Assembly (NCBI GenBank): GCA_026418275.1
Contig: JAOABQ010000051.1
Span: 1-64,000 of the forward strand
DNA: 64,000 bases
Source of the DNA: Clostridia bacterium
Lineage (GTDB): Bacteria; Bacillota; Clostridia; Acetivibrionales; DSM-2933
Reading direction: 5' to 3'
Shown: positions 1 through 7,788 of the stretch, one piece after another
How positions within the stretch are numbered: position 1 is the first letter of the stretch
How the letters are laid out: every line of letters begins with the position of its first letter
Translations under genes and position numbers: made by a program
Notes under the pieces: generated by a model
What the model saw: only the letters and a program-made list of their open reading frames with translations
Told to the model about the DNA's origin: nothing
Database searches by the model: none

Positions 1-2
1 TA

Positions 3-176
3 GTCTCTCATAACGTATGGGGAGGCTGCATAAAGACAAATAATAATAAAGAATTTCAAGTTGCAGTTAACAAATACCCTTATACTCCACAATCTGTATT
101 TAGTTCTGATGGATATACTTATTTTTTAGTAGATGTTGGTAGAAACAATGGCGAGGAGATTGAAATTGTTTATTAG
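3..176 (+). CDS. C-terminal end of an unidentified protein (partial)
   Basis: An open frame enters from the left edge and runs 57 codons to a TAG at 174-176, with no in-frame stop before it. It ends NNGEEIEIVY. The composition looks coding (aromatic and beta-type residues, no low complexity), but I recognise no family from this tail. It runs toward the minus-strand ech-hyp operon and ends about 90 bp from the hypB stop, so the two units converge. A weak inverted repeat, ATATGCTC at about 185-192 against GAGCATAT at 237-244, lies between them. The call rests only on the open frame and its composition. Confidence 0.45.
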   Translation, partial: VSHNVWGGCIKTNNNKEFQVAVNKYPYTPQSVFSSDGYTYFLVDVGRNNGEEIEIVY

Positions 177-265
177 GTTTTTGAGATATGCTCCCTTCAT
201 GTTCTACAGTAAAATAATAAACTGTTTGGCATGAATTGAGCATATCAAATTAATCAAGCTATGGT

Positions 266-910
266 TTACTTCACTATACTTCTCATCCACCCGATAAACT
301 CATCCAGACCTTCTCCAGTCCGGCAGGATACTTCAAATACCGGAGCTTTTTCGTTCACCGCGCGGATTCCCTTATAAAAGCTATCCTTGTCAAAGTCTAT
401 GTAGGGCATCAGGTCAACTTTATTCAGTATAATTACATCTGCTGCTTCAAACATAGAAGTATATTTAAAGGGCTTGTCATGACCCTCCGGAACACTTGCT
501 ATGACCATGCGTATAGTCTCACCAAGGTCGAAGGTGGAAGGGCAAACGAGATTTCCCACATTTTCAACAAATAATATTGCATGGTCTTTGAGGTTCAAAT
601 CCGGCATAACCGTGCCAATCATATTGGCATCCAGATGACAGCCTCCCCCTGTATTTATCTGTACTACAGGTATCCCCAGCCTGTCTATCTTTTCAGCATC
701 AATGCTTGAGGCAATGTCCCCCTCGATAACACCAATATTTATTTCATCCCTCAAGGCTTCAATCACTTTTAGAATAGTGCTGGTTTTCCCTGCTCCCGGA
801 GAAGCCATCACATTTACTGCTGTTATCTTTCTTTCATCAAAGAGTTGTCTATTTTCCTGTGCCAGTCTCTGATTGGCGTGCATAATATTCTTAAGAATCT
901 TTATTTCCAT
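266..910 (-). CDS. hypB: Hydrogenase nickel incorporation GTPase HypB
   Basis: HypB is the cytosolic GTPase that helps insert nickel into the large subunit of [NiFe] hydrogenase with HypA. The 214-residue protein has a Walker A loop SPGAGKTS at about residues 37-44, EGDIASSIDAEKI after it, the metal-site region GGGCHLDA, VENVGNLVCPS with a second conserved Cys, and NKVDL for guanine recognition. It lacks the His-rich nickel-storage N-terminus of some homologues. The ATG at 910 is chosen over an in-frame GTG three codons upstream because GGTGAGG lies five bases before it. It is the last gene of the ech-hyp operon; hypC, D, E and F are not in this window. Confidence 0.95.
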   Translation of the reverse strand: MEIKILKNIMHANQRLAQENRQLFDERKITAVNVMASPGAGKTSTILKVIEALRDEINIGVIEGDIASSIDAEKIDRLGIPVVQINTGGGCHLDANMIGTVMPDLNLKDHAILFVENVGNLVCPSTFDLGETIRMVIASVPEGHDKPFKYTSMFEAADVIILNKVDLMPYIDFDKDSFYKGIRAVNEKAPVFEVSCRTGEGLDEFIGWMRSIVK

Positions 911-937
911 TTTCCTCACCCATTTATTAATATTTTA

Positions 938-1546
938 TCATATTTTGGTTTTAATTATCGGCAGATTAAGATTGAATACCACCGAGGCCATTCTTATCGC
1001 AAATACTGCAAAAGCGCATATGTAGACATTCAGATTCGTATCTATTTTATTAAAAAGTATATAAAATAAAACCGCTCCCATAATTGAAGCAAGGGCATAA
1101 ATTTCACTGCGGAATACCAGTGGAACATCATTGACCAATATATCCCTTAATATCCCGCCTCCGATTCCCGTAAGGGCAGCAACAAATATTATGCCTATAG
1201 GCGGCAAGCCTATTAAAATGCCTTTATATGCAGCAAGTATCGTAAATACTCCCAATCCGGCAGCATCAAACATCTTTATTACAAAGTACATTTTATTTAT
1301 ATACTTGTATGCTATACAGGATCCGACCACTGCTACCAGGATGGTCACTAGATATCTGGGCTGATTGAAAAAAACAGGTATATCCTTACTTAAAATCACA
1401 TCTCTTATGAGCCCGCCGCCCGAAGCTGTAATTACCGAAAGGACAAAAAGCCCGAACAAATCCAGCCTGTTCTTTATTCCGACCAGTACTCCCGATACCG
1501 CAAAGGCTGCAGTACCGATAATATCTACCACCTCTATAAACAGCAT
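938..1546 (-). CDS. UPF0126/TRIC family membrane protein
   Basis: This is a polytopic membrane protein of about 202 residues with two similar halves. Each carries a glycine-rich motif followed by RD: SGGGLIRDVI in the first and GIGGGILRDIL in the second. That layout is typical of the bacterial UPF0126 (YicG/TRIC-like) family, whose members are trimeric cation channels or possibly small-solute transporters. ATG at 1546 is preferred over an in-frame TTG at 1561 because GAGGTT precedes it and it begins one base after the hypA stop. It sits between hypA and hypB, so it is co-transcribed with hydrogenase genes. A role in ion balance during hydrogenase activity is only inference. Confidence 0.85.
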   Translation of the reverse strand: MLFIEVVDIIGTAAFAVSGVLVGIKNRLDLFGLFVLSVITASGGGLIRDVILSKDIPVFFNQPRYLVTILVAVVGSCIAYKYINKMYFVIKMFDAAGLGVFTILAAYKGILIGLPPIGIIFVAALTGIGGGILRDILVNDVPLVFRSEIYALASIMGAVLFYILFNKIDTNLNVYICAFAVFAIRMASVVFNLNLPIIKTKI

Positions 1547-1547
1547 G

Positions 1548-1889
1548 TCAATCAACCTCAATGCTCTCTATAAAAAATTCCCGTCCTACACCGGTAGGCA
1601 TTCCCATGCCACCGCATTCAGGACAATTATATCCGCTTTGCGGCTTATTATATATATTTCCACATTCCTTGCATTTAAACTCGGCAGCAATTCTTTTAAA
1701 AGCCAGCTTGGCACCCTCTGCAAGGGTTCCTTCGCTTAGTATGTCAAAATACATCTGCACCGATTCATCTATAATAGTCGATAAATCTCCTATAACAAGC
1801 CTGATTTCAGTTATTTTTTTCGCGCCTGCCTTTTGAGCTTCTTCGATTACGGTATTCAAAACACCTTTTGTAATAGAGTATTCATGCAT
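1548..1889 (-). CDS. hypA: Hydrogenase maturation nickel metallochaperone HypA
   Basis: HypA delivers Ni(II) to the hydrogenase large-subunit precursor together with HypB. The 113-residue length is standard. The N-terminus MHE supplies the conserved nickel-binding His2-Glu3. A zinc ribbon follows at about residues 73-93, built from CKEC and CPEC pairs. The gene lies about 240 bp after echF, separated from it by a cluster of GC-rich hairpins, and runs straight into the UPF0126 gene. Its place in the ech transcript suggests the maturation factors are made in step with the enzyme. Confidence 0.95.
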   Translation of the reverse strand: MHEYSITKGVLNTVIEEAQKAGAKKITEIRLVIGDLSTIIDESVQMYFDILSEGTLAEGAKLAFKRIAAEFKCKECGNIYNKPQSGYNCPECGGMGMPTGVGREFFIESIEVD

Positions 1890-1906
1890 GTATGTCAGCT
1901 CCCCTT

Positions 1907-1993
1907 CCCCTCAGCCTTGAGGGGTTATGACCTCTGGTGGTTTGGGGGCGTCCCCCAAATTCCCCCTTATGGGGCTTTGCCCCACACCTGTGG
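1907..1993. repeat. Cluster of GC-rich hairpins in the echF-hypA spacer
   Basis: Four short palindromes are packed into 87 bp: CCCCTCA/TGAGGGG (1907-1924), TTTGGGGG/CCCCCAAA (1941-1959), GGGGC/GCCCC (1971-1983), and CCACA/TGTGG (1982-1993). The block is much richer in G+C than its surroundings and encodes no protein I can support. It looks like a REP/MITE-type intergenic repeat and could act as an RNA processing or attenuation site within the operon. Function is inferred; the hairpins are seen directly. Confidence 0.6.
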
Positions 1994-2090
1994 ATTCTCG
2001 GGTATTATCCTTTTACAGTATATTATATTTAATCGCCCTTCTATTGGTTCGCATTATTGAAATGCTATACATTACCCGCATAATAACATA

Positions 2091-2112
2091 GGCGAGGAAT
2101 AATTTCCCCGCC
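2091..2112 (-). other. Stem-loop just after echF
   Basis: GGCGAGGAA at 2091-2099 pairs with TTCCCCGCC at 2104-2112 (nine positions, one mismatch, four-base loop), 18 bp beyond the echF stop. On the minus strand it is followed by TATGTTATT rather than a U-run, so it is a weak terminator at best. It could be an RNA stability or processing stem that lowers hypA-hypB expression relative to ech. Confidence 0.4.
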
Positions 2113-2129
2113 TTTGATGTCTTGAATCT

Positions 2130-2507
2130 TTATTGTGCTTTACTCATGTTTTCTTCAGCTTCCACAGGTTTTGGCTGCTGAATGTACTTTTCCTTATCCT
2201 TTTTATAGGCAGATGTCTTATAGTCTTCGTTCATGAATATGCATTTTTTGGGGCATACTTCTGTACAAACACCGCAAACTATGCATTTGAACTGGTCAAT
2301 CTCCCATGACTTTTCTGCCTTGTTCACCACTAAAGCATCCGATGGACATTTTCTGCTGCAAATTCCGCAGAATATGCAGGCATCAATATCAATGCCGCTG
2401 ATTTGACCTCTTGAATCCTTGAAAGGTTCCCTTTTTTCAAAGGGATACTTTCTTGTTGCAGGCTTGGATGCAAGATTTTTAAATATATTTCCTATCATAT
2501 CAAACAT
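2130..2507 (-). CDS. echF: Ech hydrogenase subunit EchF, 2[4Fe-4S] ferredoxin-type
   Basis: EchF is the polyferredoxin subunit that carries electrons between ferredoxin and the small subunit of the membrane-bound Ech complex. The 125-residue protein has two classical [4Fe-4S] motifs, CIFCGICSRKCPSD and CIVCGVCTEVCPKKC, in the centre, followed by a charged Lys/Glu-rich tail. A GGAGG box lies nine bases before the ATG. It is the last structural gene of the echABCDEF set and corresponds to NuoI of complex I. Confidence 0.93.
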   Translation of the reverse strand: MFDMIGNIFKNLASKPATRKYPFEKREPFKDSRGQISGIDIDACIFCGICSRKCPSDALVVNKAEKSWEIDQFKCIVCGVCTEVCPKKCIFMNEDYKTSAYKKDKEKYIQQPKPVEAEENMSKAQ

Positions 2508-2551
2508 AAAAATTATACCTCCGTTTTCTAACCACCCCTAAAATACTTCCT

Positions 2552-3628
2552 TTATCTTTCGGTGCAGCTTATACATGGGTCTATTGTAAGCAACAATACG
2601 GGAACATCTGCAAGCTGGCTTCCCGGAAGCATCTTAAGGAGCGTGGGTATATTGGCAAAAGTTGGAGTCCTTATCCTGAGTCTGTCAAGGTTCTTCGTAC
2701 CATTTGCCTTTAAGTAGTAAATAACCTCTCCTCTGGGCTGCTCAACCCTTGAAATAACCTCACCGTTCGGATTGCCTTTAACAGGAACATTTATGTCCCC
2801 ATCAGGCAACTTCGCAATGGCCTGCTTTATAAGGTTTACCGACTGGTATACTTCCTTAAGTCTTACAACTGTCCTTGCATAGCTGTCGCCATCTTTTTCG
2901 ACAACAGGCTCAAAATCCAAGTCACCATAAGCTGCATAGCCGAGGGTTCTTAAGTCTTGCTTTATACCGCTTGCCCTTGCCATAGGACCTACCGCACCAA
3001 GAGTATACGCTTCCTCCGATGTAAGCACTCCTACACCTACAAGACGGTGCTTAACGGTATAATCATTCAAGAATACCGATTCTACCTGCTTCATGTCTTC
3101 TTTTATTTCATCAGCTATAACGGATATTTTAACAAGCATATCCTTAGTCAAGTCTCTTCTTGTACCCCCGACTGTATTTGCAGAAATTATAACTCTGCTT
3201 CCAGCGGTTTCTTCCATTATATCCATTACCTTTTCCCTGTTTCTCCAAACTTGCATGAAAAGGCTTTCAAAGCCGAAGGCGTCTGCCAAAAGTCCAAGCC
3301 ACAAAAGATGGCTGTGTATACGATGTAGCTCTGCCCATATTACTCTTAAAAACTTAGCTCTGTCAGGTATCTGGAGGTTCATGAGAGTTTCTATACCCTG
3401 ACAATAAGCCATAGCATGCATCATACTGCATATCCCGCATATTCTTTCAACAACAAAGGTATTCTGAGTAAATTCCTTTGTTTCGGTCAGCTTTTCCAAA
3501 CCTCTGTGAACATAACCGATTGCCGGAATTGCTTCTACAATCCTTTCATCCTCCATTACCAGCTTCAGGTGAAGCGGTTCGGGCAATACCGGATGCTGAG
3601 GCCCAAAAGGTATGATAGTCTTACTCAT
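2552..3628 (-). CDS. echE: Ech hydrogenase large subunit EchE ([NiFe] active site)
   Basis: EchE is the catalytic group 4 [NiFe] hydrogenase large subunit, related to NuoD. The two ligand motifs are present: RICGIC (Cys64 and Cys67 of 358 residues) and DPCISC near the C-terminus. The protein stops at DPCISCTER, three residues after the last ligand Cys, so it has no cleavable C-terminal extension. ATG at 3628 starts the canonical MSKTIIPFGPQHPV sequence; upstream in-frame codons lie inside echD. It overlaps the echD end by 8 bp, implying coupled translation. Confidence 0.95.
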   Translation of the reverse strand: MSKTIIPFGPQHPVLPEPLHLKLVMEDERIVEAIPAIGYVHRGLEKLTETKEFTQNTFVVERICGICSMMHAMAYCQGIETLMNLQIPDRAKFLRVIWAELHRIHSHLLWLGLLADAFGFESLFMQVWRNREKVMDIMEETAGSRVIISANTVGGTRRDLTKDMLVKISVIADEIKEDMKQVESVFLNDYTVKHRLVGVGVLTSEEAYTLGAVGPMARASGIKQDLRTLGYAAYGDLDFEPVVEKDGDSYARTVVRLKEVYQSVNLIKQAIAKLPDGDINVPVKGNPNGEVISRVEQPRGEVIYYLKANGTKNLDRLRIRTPTFANIPTLLKMLPGSQLADVPVLLLTIDPCISCTER

Positions 3629-4007
3629 CTTTTTTCGCCCCCTTCTTTTCAATAACAATCTGCTGCTTTGCCATAGGGTTCGCCAAATCATCATCGGAAA
3701 GGAGCATGTGTCCTCCGTAATCAATGGCAATATTCGTAATATTCAAGCCGAAAAGTTCCTTCATTTCATTTTCAACAAGAACGGCGCAAAGATATATTCG
3801 TGAAATACTTGGTATCTCTTCGCCTTTGGCAACCTTTAATTTATAGTTCTTCATCTGTAAATCGATATCAAAATGATAATAAACGTCAATATATCCGTCT
3901 GCAGTGTCAACACAGCTTGCAGTTACAAACCTGTATCCATCATAACTGGACTTTTGAACTTCTGCAAGAAGCTGGTCTTTTGTAATTTCAACCAGATTTT
4001 CAATCAT
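3621..4007 (-). CDS. echD: Ech hydrogenase subunit EchD (NuoC-like)
   Basis: EchD is a small soluble subunit homologous to the 30-kDa/NuoC subunit of complex I; it binds no cofactor. The 128-residue protein contains YHFDIDLQMKNYKLKV and the C-terminal KELFGLNITN segment, which matches the conserved E-[LM]-FG motif of the NuoC family. ATG at 4007 is chosen over an upstream TTG (4019) because TGGAGGT lies at the right distance before it. It lies between echC and echE and overlaps echE by 8 bp. Confidence 0.88.
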   Translation of the reverse strand: MIENLVEITKDQLLAEVQKSSYDGYRFVTASCVDTADGYIDVYYHFDIDLQMKNYKLKVAKGEEIPSISRIYLCAVLVENEMKELFGLNITNIAIDYGGHMLLSDDDLANPMAKQQIVIEKKGAKKDE

Positions 4008-4034
4008 ACTAACCTCCAAATAATATCCTAATGC

Positions 4035-4481
4035 TTATTTGCTTTCCTTCTGCTTTTTTACCCGTTCCTCCATCTTTTCCATGGCCATAACTATCCCGTC
4101 AATTATAGCTTCGGGTCTGGGGCAGCAGCCAGGTACATAGACATCTACAGGTAAAACATTGTCAACTCCGCCAAGTACATTGTAGCACTCCTTAAAAACA
4201 CCACCGGAGCATGCGCAAGCACCAACTGCAACTACAGCCTTAGGCTCAGGCATCTGATCATATAGGTTTTTAAGAACGCGCACATTACGCTTGTTCACAG
4301 AGCCTGTAACTACAAGTACATCAGCGTGCTTGGGATTTCCCACATTTATAATTCCGAAACGCTCTACGTCGTATAAAGGAGTTAGGCAAGCCAGCGTTTC
4401 AATGTCGCATCCATTGCAACTTGTACAATCATAATGTATGACCCAGGGCGACTTCTTTCTTGATTTATCTATAATTCCCAT
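4035..4481 (-). CDS. echC: Ech hydrogenase small subunit EchC
   Basis: EchC is the small electron-transfer subunit (NuoB-like) that holds the proximal [4Fe-4S] cluster next to the NiFe site. The 148-residue protein shows CTSCNGCDIE at residues 19-28, GACACSGG in the middle and VPGCCPRPEAII, the usual cluster ligand segments. A charged Lys/Glu tail ends it. About 100 bp separate it from echB, with no clear terminator or second promoter in the gap. Confidence 0.94.
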   Translation of the reverse strand: MGIIDKSRKKSPWVIHYDCTSCNGCDIETLACLTPLYDVERFGIINVGNPKHADVLVVTGSVNKRNVRVLKNLYDQMPEPKAVVAVGACACSGGVFKECYNVLGGVDNVLPVDVYVPGCCPRPEAIIDGIVMAMEKMEERVKKQKESK

Positions 4482-4578
4482 CTATTTCACTCTCCAATTC
4501 ACCTTAGGTAAAAACCTCAACAATCGGTAAGCAGCTGTGTAATCAAAATTCACCAAACCGCTGCAACATTACCACTAA

Positions 4579-5430
4579 CTACCTGATGTACAGCCATATA
4601 ACATTGGTTACTGCAGCCCCTATGGCAATTATCCAGGTGGCCTTCAGCATCCATTTCCATGTCACTCTCGCACTAATATTGTCGATCACAAGTTCAAGGA
4701 AATAACTACCCAATGCTATAAGTATACCTACCCAGATAGGATCTACGAAAAACAGTGTTATCAAACCGAGCAGGAGTACAAGATCATACCAGTGAGTCAG
4801 TTCTATTATAGCCAATTGAAGTCCCGAAAATTCTGTTGTTAAACCCTTTATCAATTCCTGATGTCCATGATGTGAGGTCGAGAAGTCGAAAGGCGACTTC
4901 CTCAACTTTATAGTCAATACGTATAGGAAAGCGAAAAATACCAGCGGCAGATTGTACAGCAGAGGTGAGCCGTGATCGAAAATGCTTCCTATCATAAAGC
5001 TTTTTGTAGTTAGGTAAATACCTACAACCATCAAAAGTAAAACAGGTTCATAGGCCATCATCTGAATGATTTCTCTCTGTGCACCTATTTTACTGTAGGG
5101 TGAACGCACACTCATAGCACCTATAATCAATGAGATGGTTGAAAATGCCAGTATGAATATAAGCATAAGCAGATCCTGCTTGAGTACCAGCATGACTATG
5201 CTGGCAACAGCAAAAAACAAATGCCCTAAAACATACACCATCTGAGTCTGATTAACGGTAATCTTTTGCTTGCCTACCAGCTTAAAAAAGTCGTAGAAGG
5301 GCTGAAGCACCGGCGGACCATACCTGTTCTGCATCCTTGCTGTGATTTTACGATCCACACCAGTTAGAAATCCACCGATAATCGGTGCCGCAACAATCGC
5401 AATAATAGCTATTATCAAATCTCTCAACAT
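4579..5430 (-). CDS. echB: Ech hydrogenase membrane subunit EchB (NuoH-like)
   Basis: EchB anchors the hydrogenase module to the membrane and corresponds to NuoH of complex I. The 283-residue protein has about eight hydrophobic segments and NuoH-type loops: DRKITARMQNRYGPP near the N-terminus, GAQREIIQMMAYEP in the middle, and KLRKSPFDFSTSHHGHQEL followed by TEFSGLQLAIIEL. The start overlaps the echA stop as TAATG, so the two are translationally coupled. Confidence 0.94.
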   Translation of the reverse strand: MLRDLIIAIIAIVAAPIIGGFLTGVDRKITARMQNRYGPPVLQPFYDFFKLVGKQKITVNQTQMVYVLGHLFFAVASIVMLVLKQDLLMLIFILAFSTISLIIGAMSVRSPYSKIGAQREIIQMMAYEPVLLLMVVGIYLTTKSFMIGSIFDHGSPLLYNLPLVFFAFLYVLTIKLRKSPFDFSTSHHGHQELIKGLTTEFSGLQLAIIELTHWYDLVLLLGLITLFFVDPIWVGILIALGSYFLELVIDNISARVTWKWMLKATWIIAIGAAVTNVIWLYIR

Positions 5431-7397
5431 TATATCACCACCCCGAACATAACAAGAATAATTGCACCTGCTATAATATTAATCCAGAGTGTCAGATTTT
5501 GCTCTCCGAATACTCCCGACATATAGTAGTTACGAACAACAACATTCTCCGTCTTATCTCCCGGACTTATGAATTCGATACCTCTGATATCATCGGTGTT
5601 TTCACCGCACAGATATGGCTGCTTGATGCTTTCAGCCTTGGTCTTTCGCATCAGATACACTATACCGAGTATAAGAACAAAGATTATTATAAAGAACAGG
5701 ATGTATGCAAAGCCTCCTACAACAGCACCACGCAAGCCTTCCAGCTGAATTCCTAAATTGCCGCCGGTAAGCACCTGGCTATTATCGATGGTAAGGCCAT
5801 CTATATAAGGCTTGATAAACTTGTTGAATAACGGCACTATACCCACACTTGAAGCAATAACACTAAGGAGCAGAAGTACCAATGATGTTTTTACCGAAGC
5901 AGGAAGCTTCTCTTTAATAAATTTGGGCTTGTAGGACATTGTAAGTATAATCCCAATCCATTTGGACCAGAAAACCACTGTAAAGGCACTGCCCAATATT
6001 ATTAATATAAGTACTAAAGGCCAATTCACCGCAGCTTCTATTGCCAGCCATTTTGTAATAAGAACACCGAAAGGAGGCAATAGCATCGATATCATTCCGA
6101 TAACGGTTATAACTGTAGTAAAGGGCATTTTTTTCATTAAGCCCTGCATATCTTCGATGTCACGGCTTCCGATGCCGTGTTCAATAGTTCCGACACACAG
6201 GAACAAGAGTCCCTTTGATACTGCATGGAATACCATAAGCATTACAGCAGCACCTAATGCAACATAATTGCCCAAGCCGGCACAGCAAATAATAAGTCCG
6301 AGGTTTGCTATAGTCGAGTATGCAAGTACGCGCTTGGCATTACTCTGGCTTATAGCAATGGCTGAACCTGCAAGGAAGGTGAACCCTCCAACCACAGCAA
6401 CCATTTTTCCAAGAATCGTACCGCTAAAGGCCGGCGCCATTCTCACAACAAGATATACACCTGCTTTAACCATGGTACTGGAATGCAAAAGAGCTGATAC
6501 CGGAGTCGGAGCAACCATCGCACCCAATAACCAGCCTTGGAAAGGGAATTGCGCAGACTTGGTAAAGCCCGCAAAGCAAAGCAGCCCCAATCCGATCGGC
6601 ATAAGTCCGGTAAAGTCCATTATGCTTTCTGCAGAAGAAATTTCATCTATTGATAGGGTTCCTTTTGATTTGTAAATCAAAATAATCGCAGTAATAAACG
6701 CTACTCCTCCGAGGGAATTCATCCACAACGCCCTTAAGGCATTCTTTACAGACTCGGAATTTCCGTCATGGGATATAAGCAGGAAGGAACATAGGGTAGT
6801 AACTTCCCAGAAGAAATACATCCATGAGATATTGTTAGTCATTACAAGCGCATTCATTGCACCCAGGAAAATAAGCAATACCATGAAGAATCTGGGCTGC
6901 TTCGACTTTTTGATGCCGCTGTGATGTTCATGCTCTTTCATATAGCCCAGGGCAAAAATTGTAACAATAGGGCCGATGACAGAAACAAGAAGAATCATTA
7001 TAAGCGACAGGTAATCAATTACAAATGCAGAACCGTGTTCAGTCACATGACCGAAAACCCCAAATACTTCAAACAGGAAGAATAATACGAATTGTACGAC
7101 CGTCAAAAGTATGATCAGAGGTTTTCTCATCTTAAATCCGATATAACCGATGTAGACAAGAAGTAAAAAGTCCAAAATCTTAATTATTTCTGCTATTGGC
7201 CATGTCCCAAATTCAATTGAGATTTTTCCGTTCGACGCAAATAGCTTTTGAGTGAATACTCCTGCAACAGCAAACAAAATCAAAGTATTTAAAATAACAA
7301 TGACAGTCCGTACAGAAGATTTTCTAATGGTATAACACAAAACAGCCCCCAATGCCGGCAATAATATTGCGGCAAGCAGCAATAGATACTCTTCCAC
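5430..7397 (-). CDS. echA: Ech hydrogenase membrane subunit EchA (NuoL/MrpA-like antiporter)
   Basis: EchA is the large proton- or sodium-translocating subunit of Ech, homologous to NuoL/MrpA-type antiporter subunits. The roughly 655-residue protein is almost entirely hydrophobic, with about 15 or more membrane segments. It contains the WMYFFWEVTTLCSFLLI segment with the conserved Glu of this family, and FAGFTKSAQFPFQGWLLGAMVAPTPVSALLHSSTMVKAG with its Lys and His residues. GTG at 7397 is preferred because AAAGGAG lies eight bases upstream; an in-frame TTG six codons earlier would overlap that box. It is the first gene of the operon. Confidence 0.93.
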   Translation of the reverse strand: MEEYLLLLAAILLPALGAVLCYTIRKSSVRTVIVILNTLILFAVAGVFTQKLFASNGKISIEFGTWPIAEIIKILDFLLLVYIGYIGFKMRKPLIILLTVVQFVLFFLFEVFGVFGHVTEHGSAFVIDYLSLIMILLVSVIGPIVTIFALGYMKEHEHHSGIKKSKQPRFFMVLLIFLGAMNALVMTNNISWMYFFWEVTTLCSFLLISHDGNSESVKNALRALWMNSLGGVAFITAIILIYKSKGTLSIDEISSAESIMDFTGLMPIGLGLLCFAGFTKSAQFPFQGWLLGAMVAPTPVSALLHSSTMVKAGVYLVVRMAPAFSGTILGKMVAVVGGFTFLAGSAIAISQSNAKRVLAYSTIANLGLIICCAGLGNYVALGAAVMLMVFHAVSKGLLFLCVGTIEHGIGSRDIEDMQGLMKKMPFTTVITVIGMISMLLPPFGVLITKWLAIEAAVNWPLVLILIILGSAFTVVFWSKWIGIILTMSYKPKFIKEKLPASVKTSLVLLLLSVIASSVGIVPLFNKFIKPYIDGLTIDNSQVLTGGNLGIQLEGLRGAVVGGFAYILFFIIIFVLILGIVYLMRKTKAESIKQPYLCGENTDDIRGIEFISPGDKTENVVVRNYYMSGVFGEQNLTLWINIIAGAIILVMFGVVI

Positions 7398-7788
7398 AGC
7401 ATCTACTCCTTTCAAATTTTTAAGAATTTCTCTTTATTGAATCCTGCAACAAAAACATGAAAAATGTGCTTTTGTGTAAAAGAAACAATAATTTTATTGA
7501 AATCCACTATAATTATATTTATCACCAGGTAATAAGTCAATTGAAAACAGCAGATTTTTTACATCTGCAGGACAAATTGTATCCGATGTATGCATATAAT
7601 TAATAGGTCATATTTATTCTACTACTAATCGTAACAAAAATCAATTTTTTGAAATGTACTAATCTAAAGCATTTGGCGCTAAATAATGGAATATTGTATA
7701 CAAAAGTATGCATTTGTGTTGTTGTTTCAGGTAATTAGCTTTGACCATCGTTCCTGTTTAATTTGATAGTTTAAGAGGTTACAGTATA
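7398..7788. other. Divergent intergenic region between echA and the ytvI-like gene
   Basis: This 391-bp spacer is AT-rich and has no supported ORF. It holds the ech promoter (7512-7540) and about 108 bases of leader before echA. A short inverted repeat, ACAT-GAAAA-ATGT, lies in the leader near 7455-7467. For the plus-strand gene, TTGACC at 7741-7746 with GATAGT 18 bases on is possible but would place the start site on the ribosome-binding site, so I do not call it a promoter. Confidence 0.6.
7512..7540 (-). promoter_or_regulatory. Promoter of the ech-hyp operon
   Basis: On the minus strand TTGACT (7540-7535) is followed after exactly 17 bases by a perfect TATAAT (7517-7512). This is a near-consensus housekeeping promoter, predicting transcription from about 7505 and a leader of about 108 bases to the echA GTG. 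No operator is obvious. Confidence 0.7.

Noticed and set aside
3629-3730. Extended N-terminus of EchE upstream of 3628
   Set aside because: That stretch is the C-terminus of echD in another frame; the MSKTIIPFGPQHPV start with its ribosome-binding site is canonical.
7741-7770. TTGACC and GATAGT as promoter of the ytvI-like gene
   Set aside because: The start site would fall on or after the ribosome-binding site, and the -10 matches only four of six.
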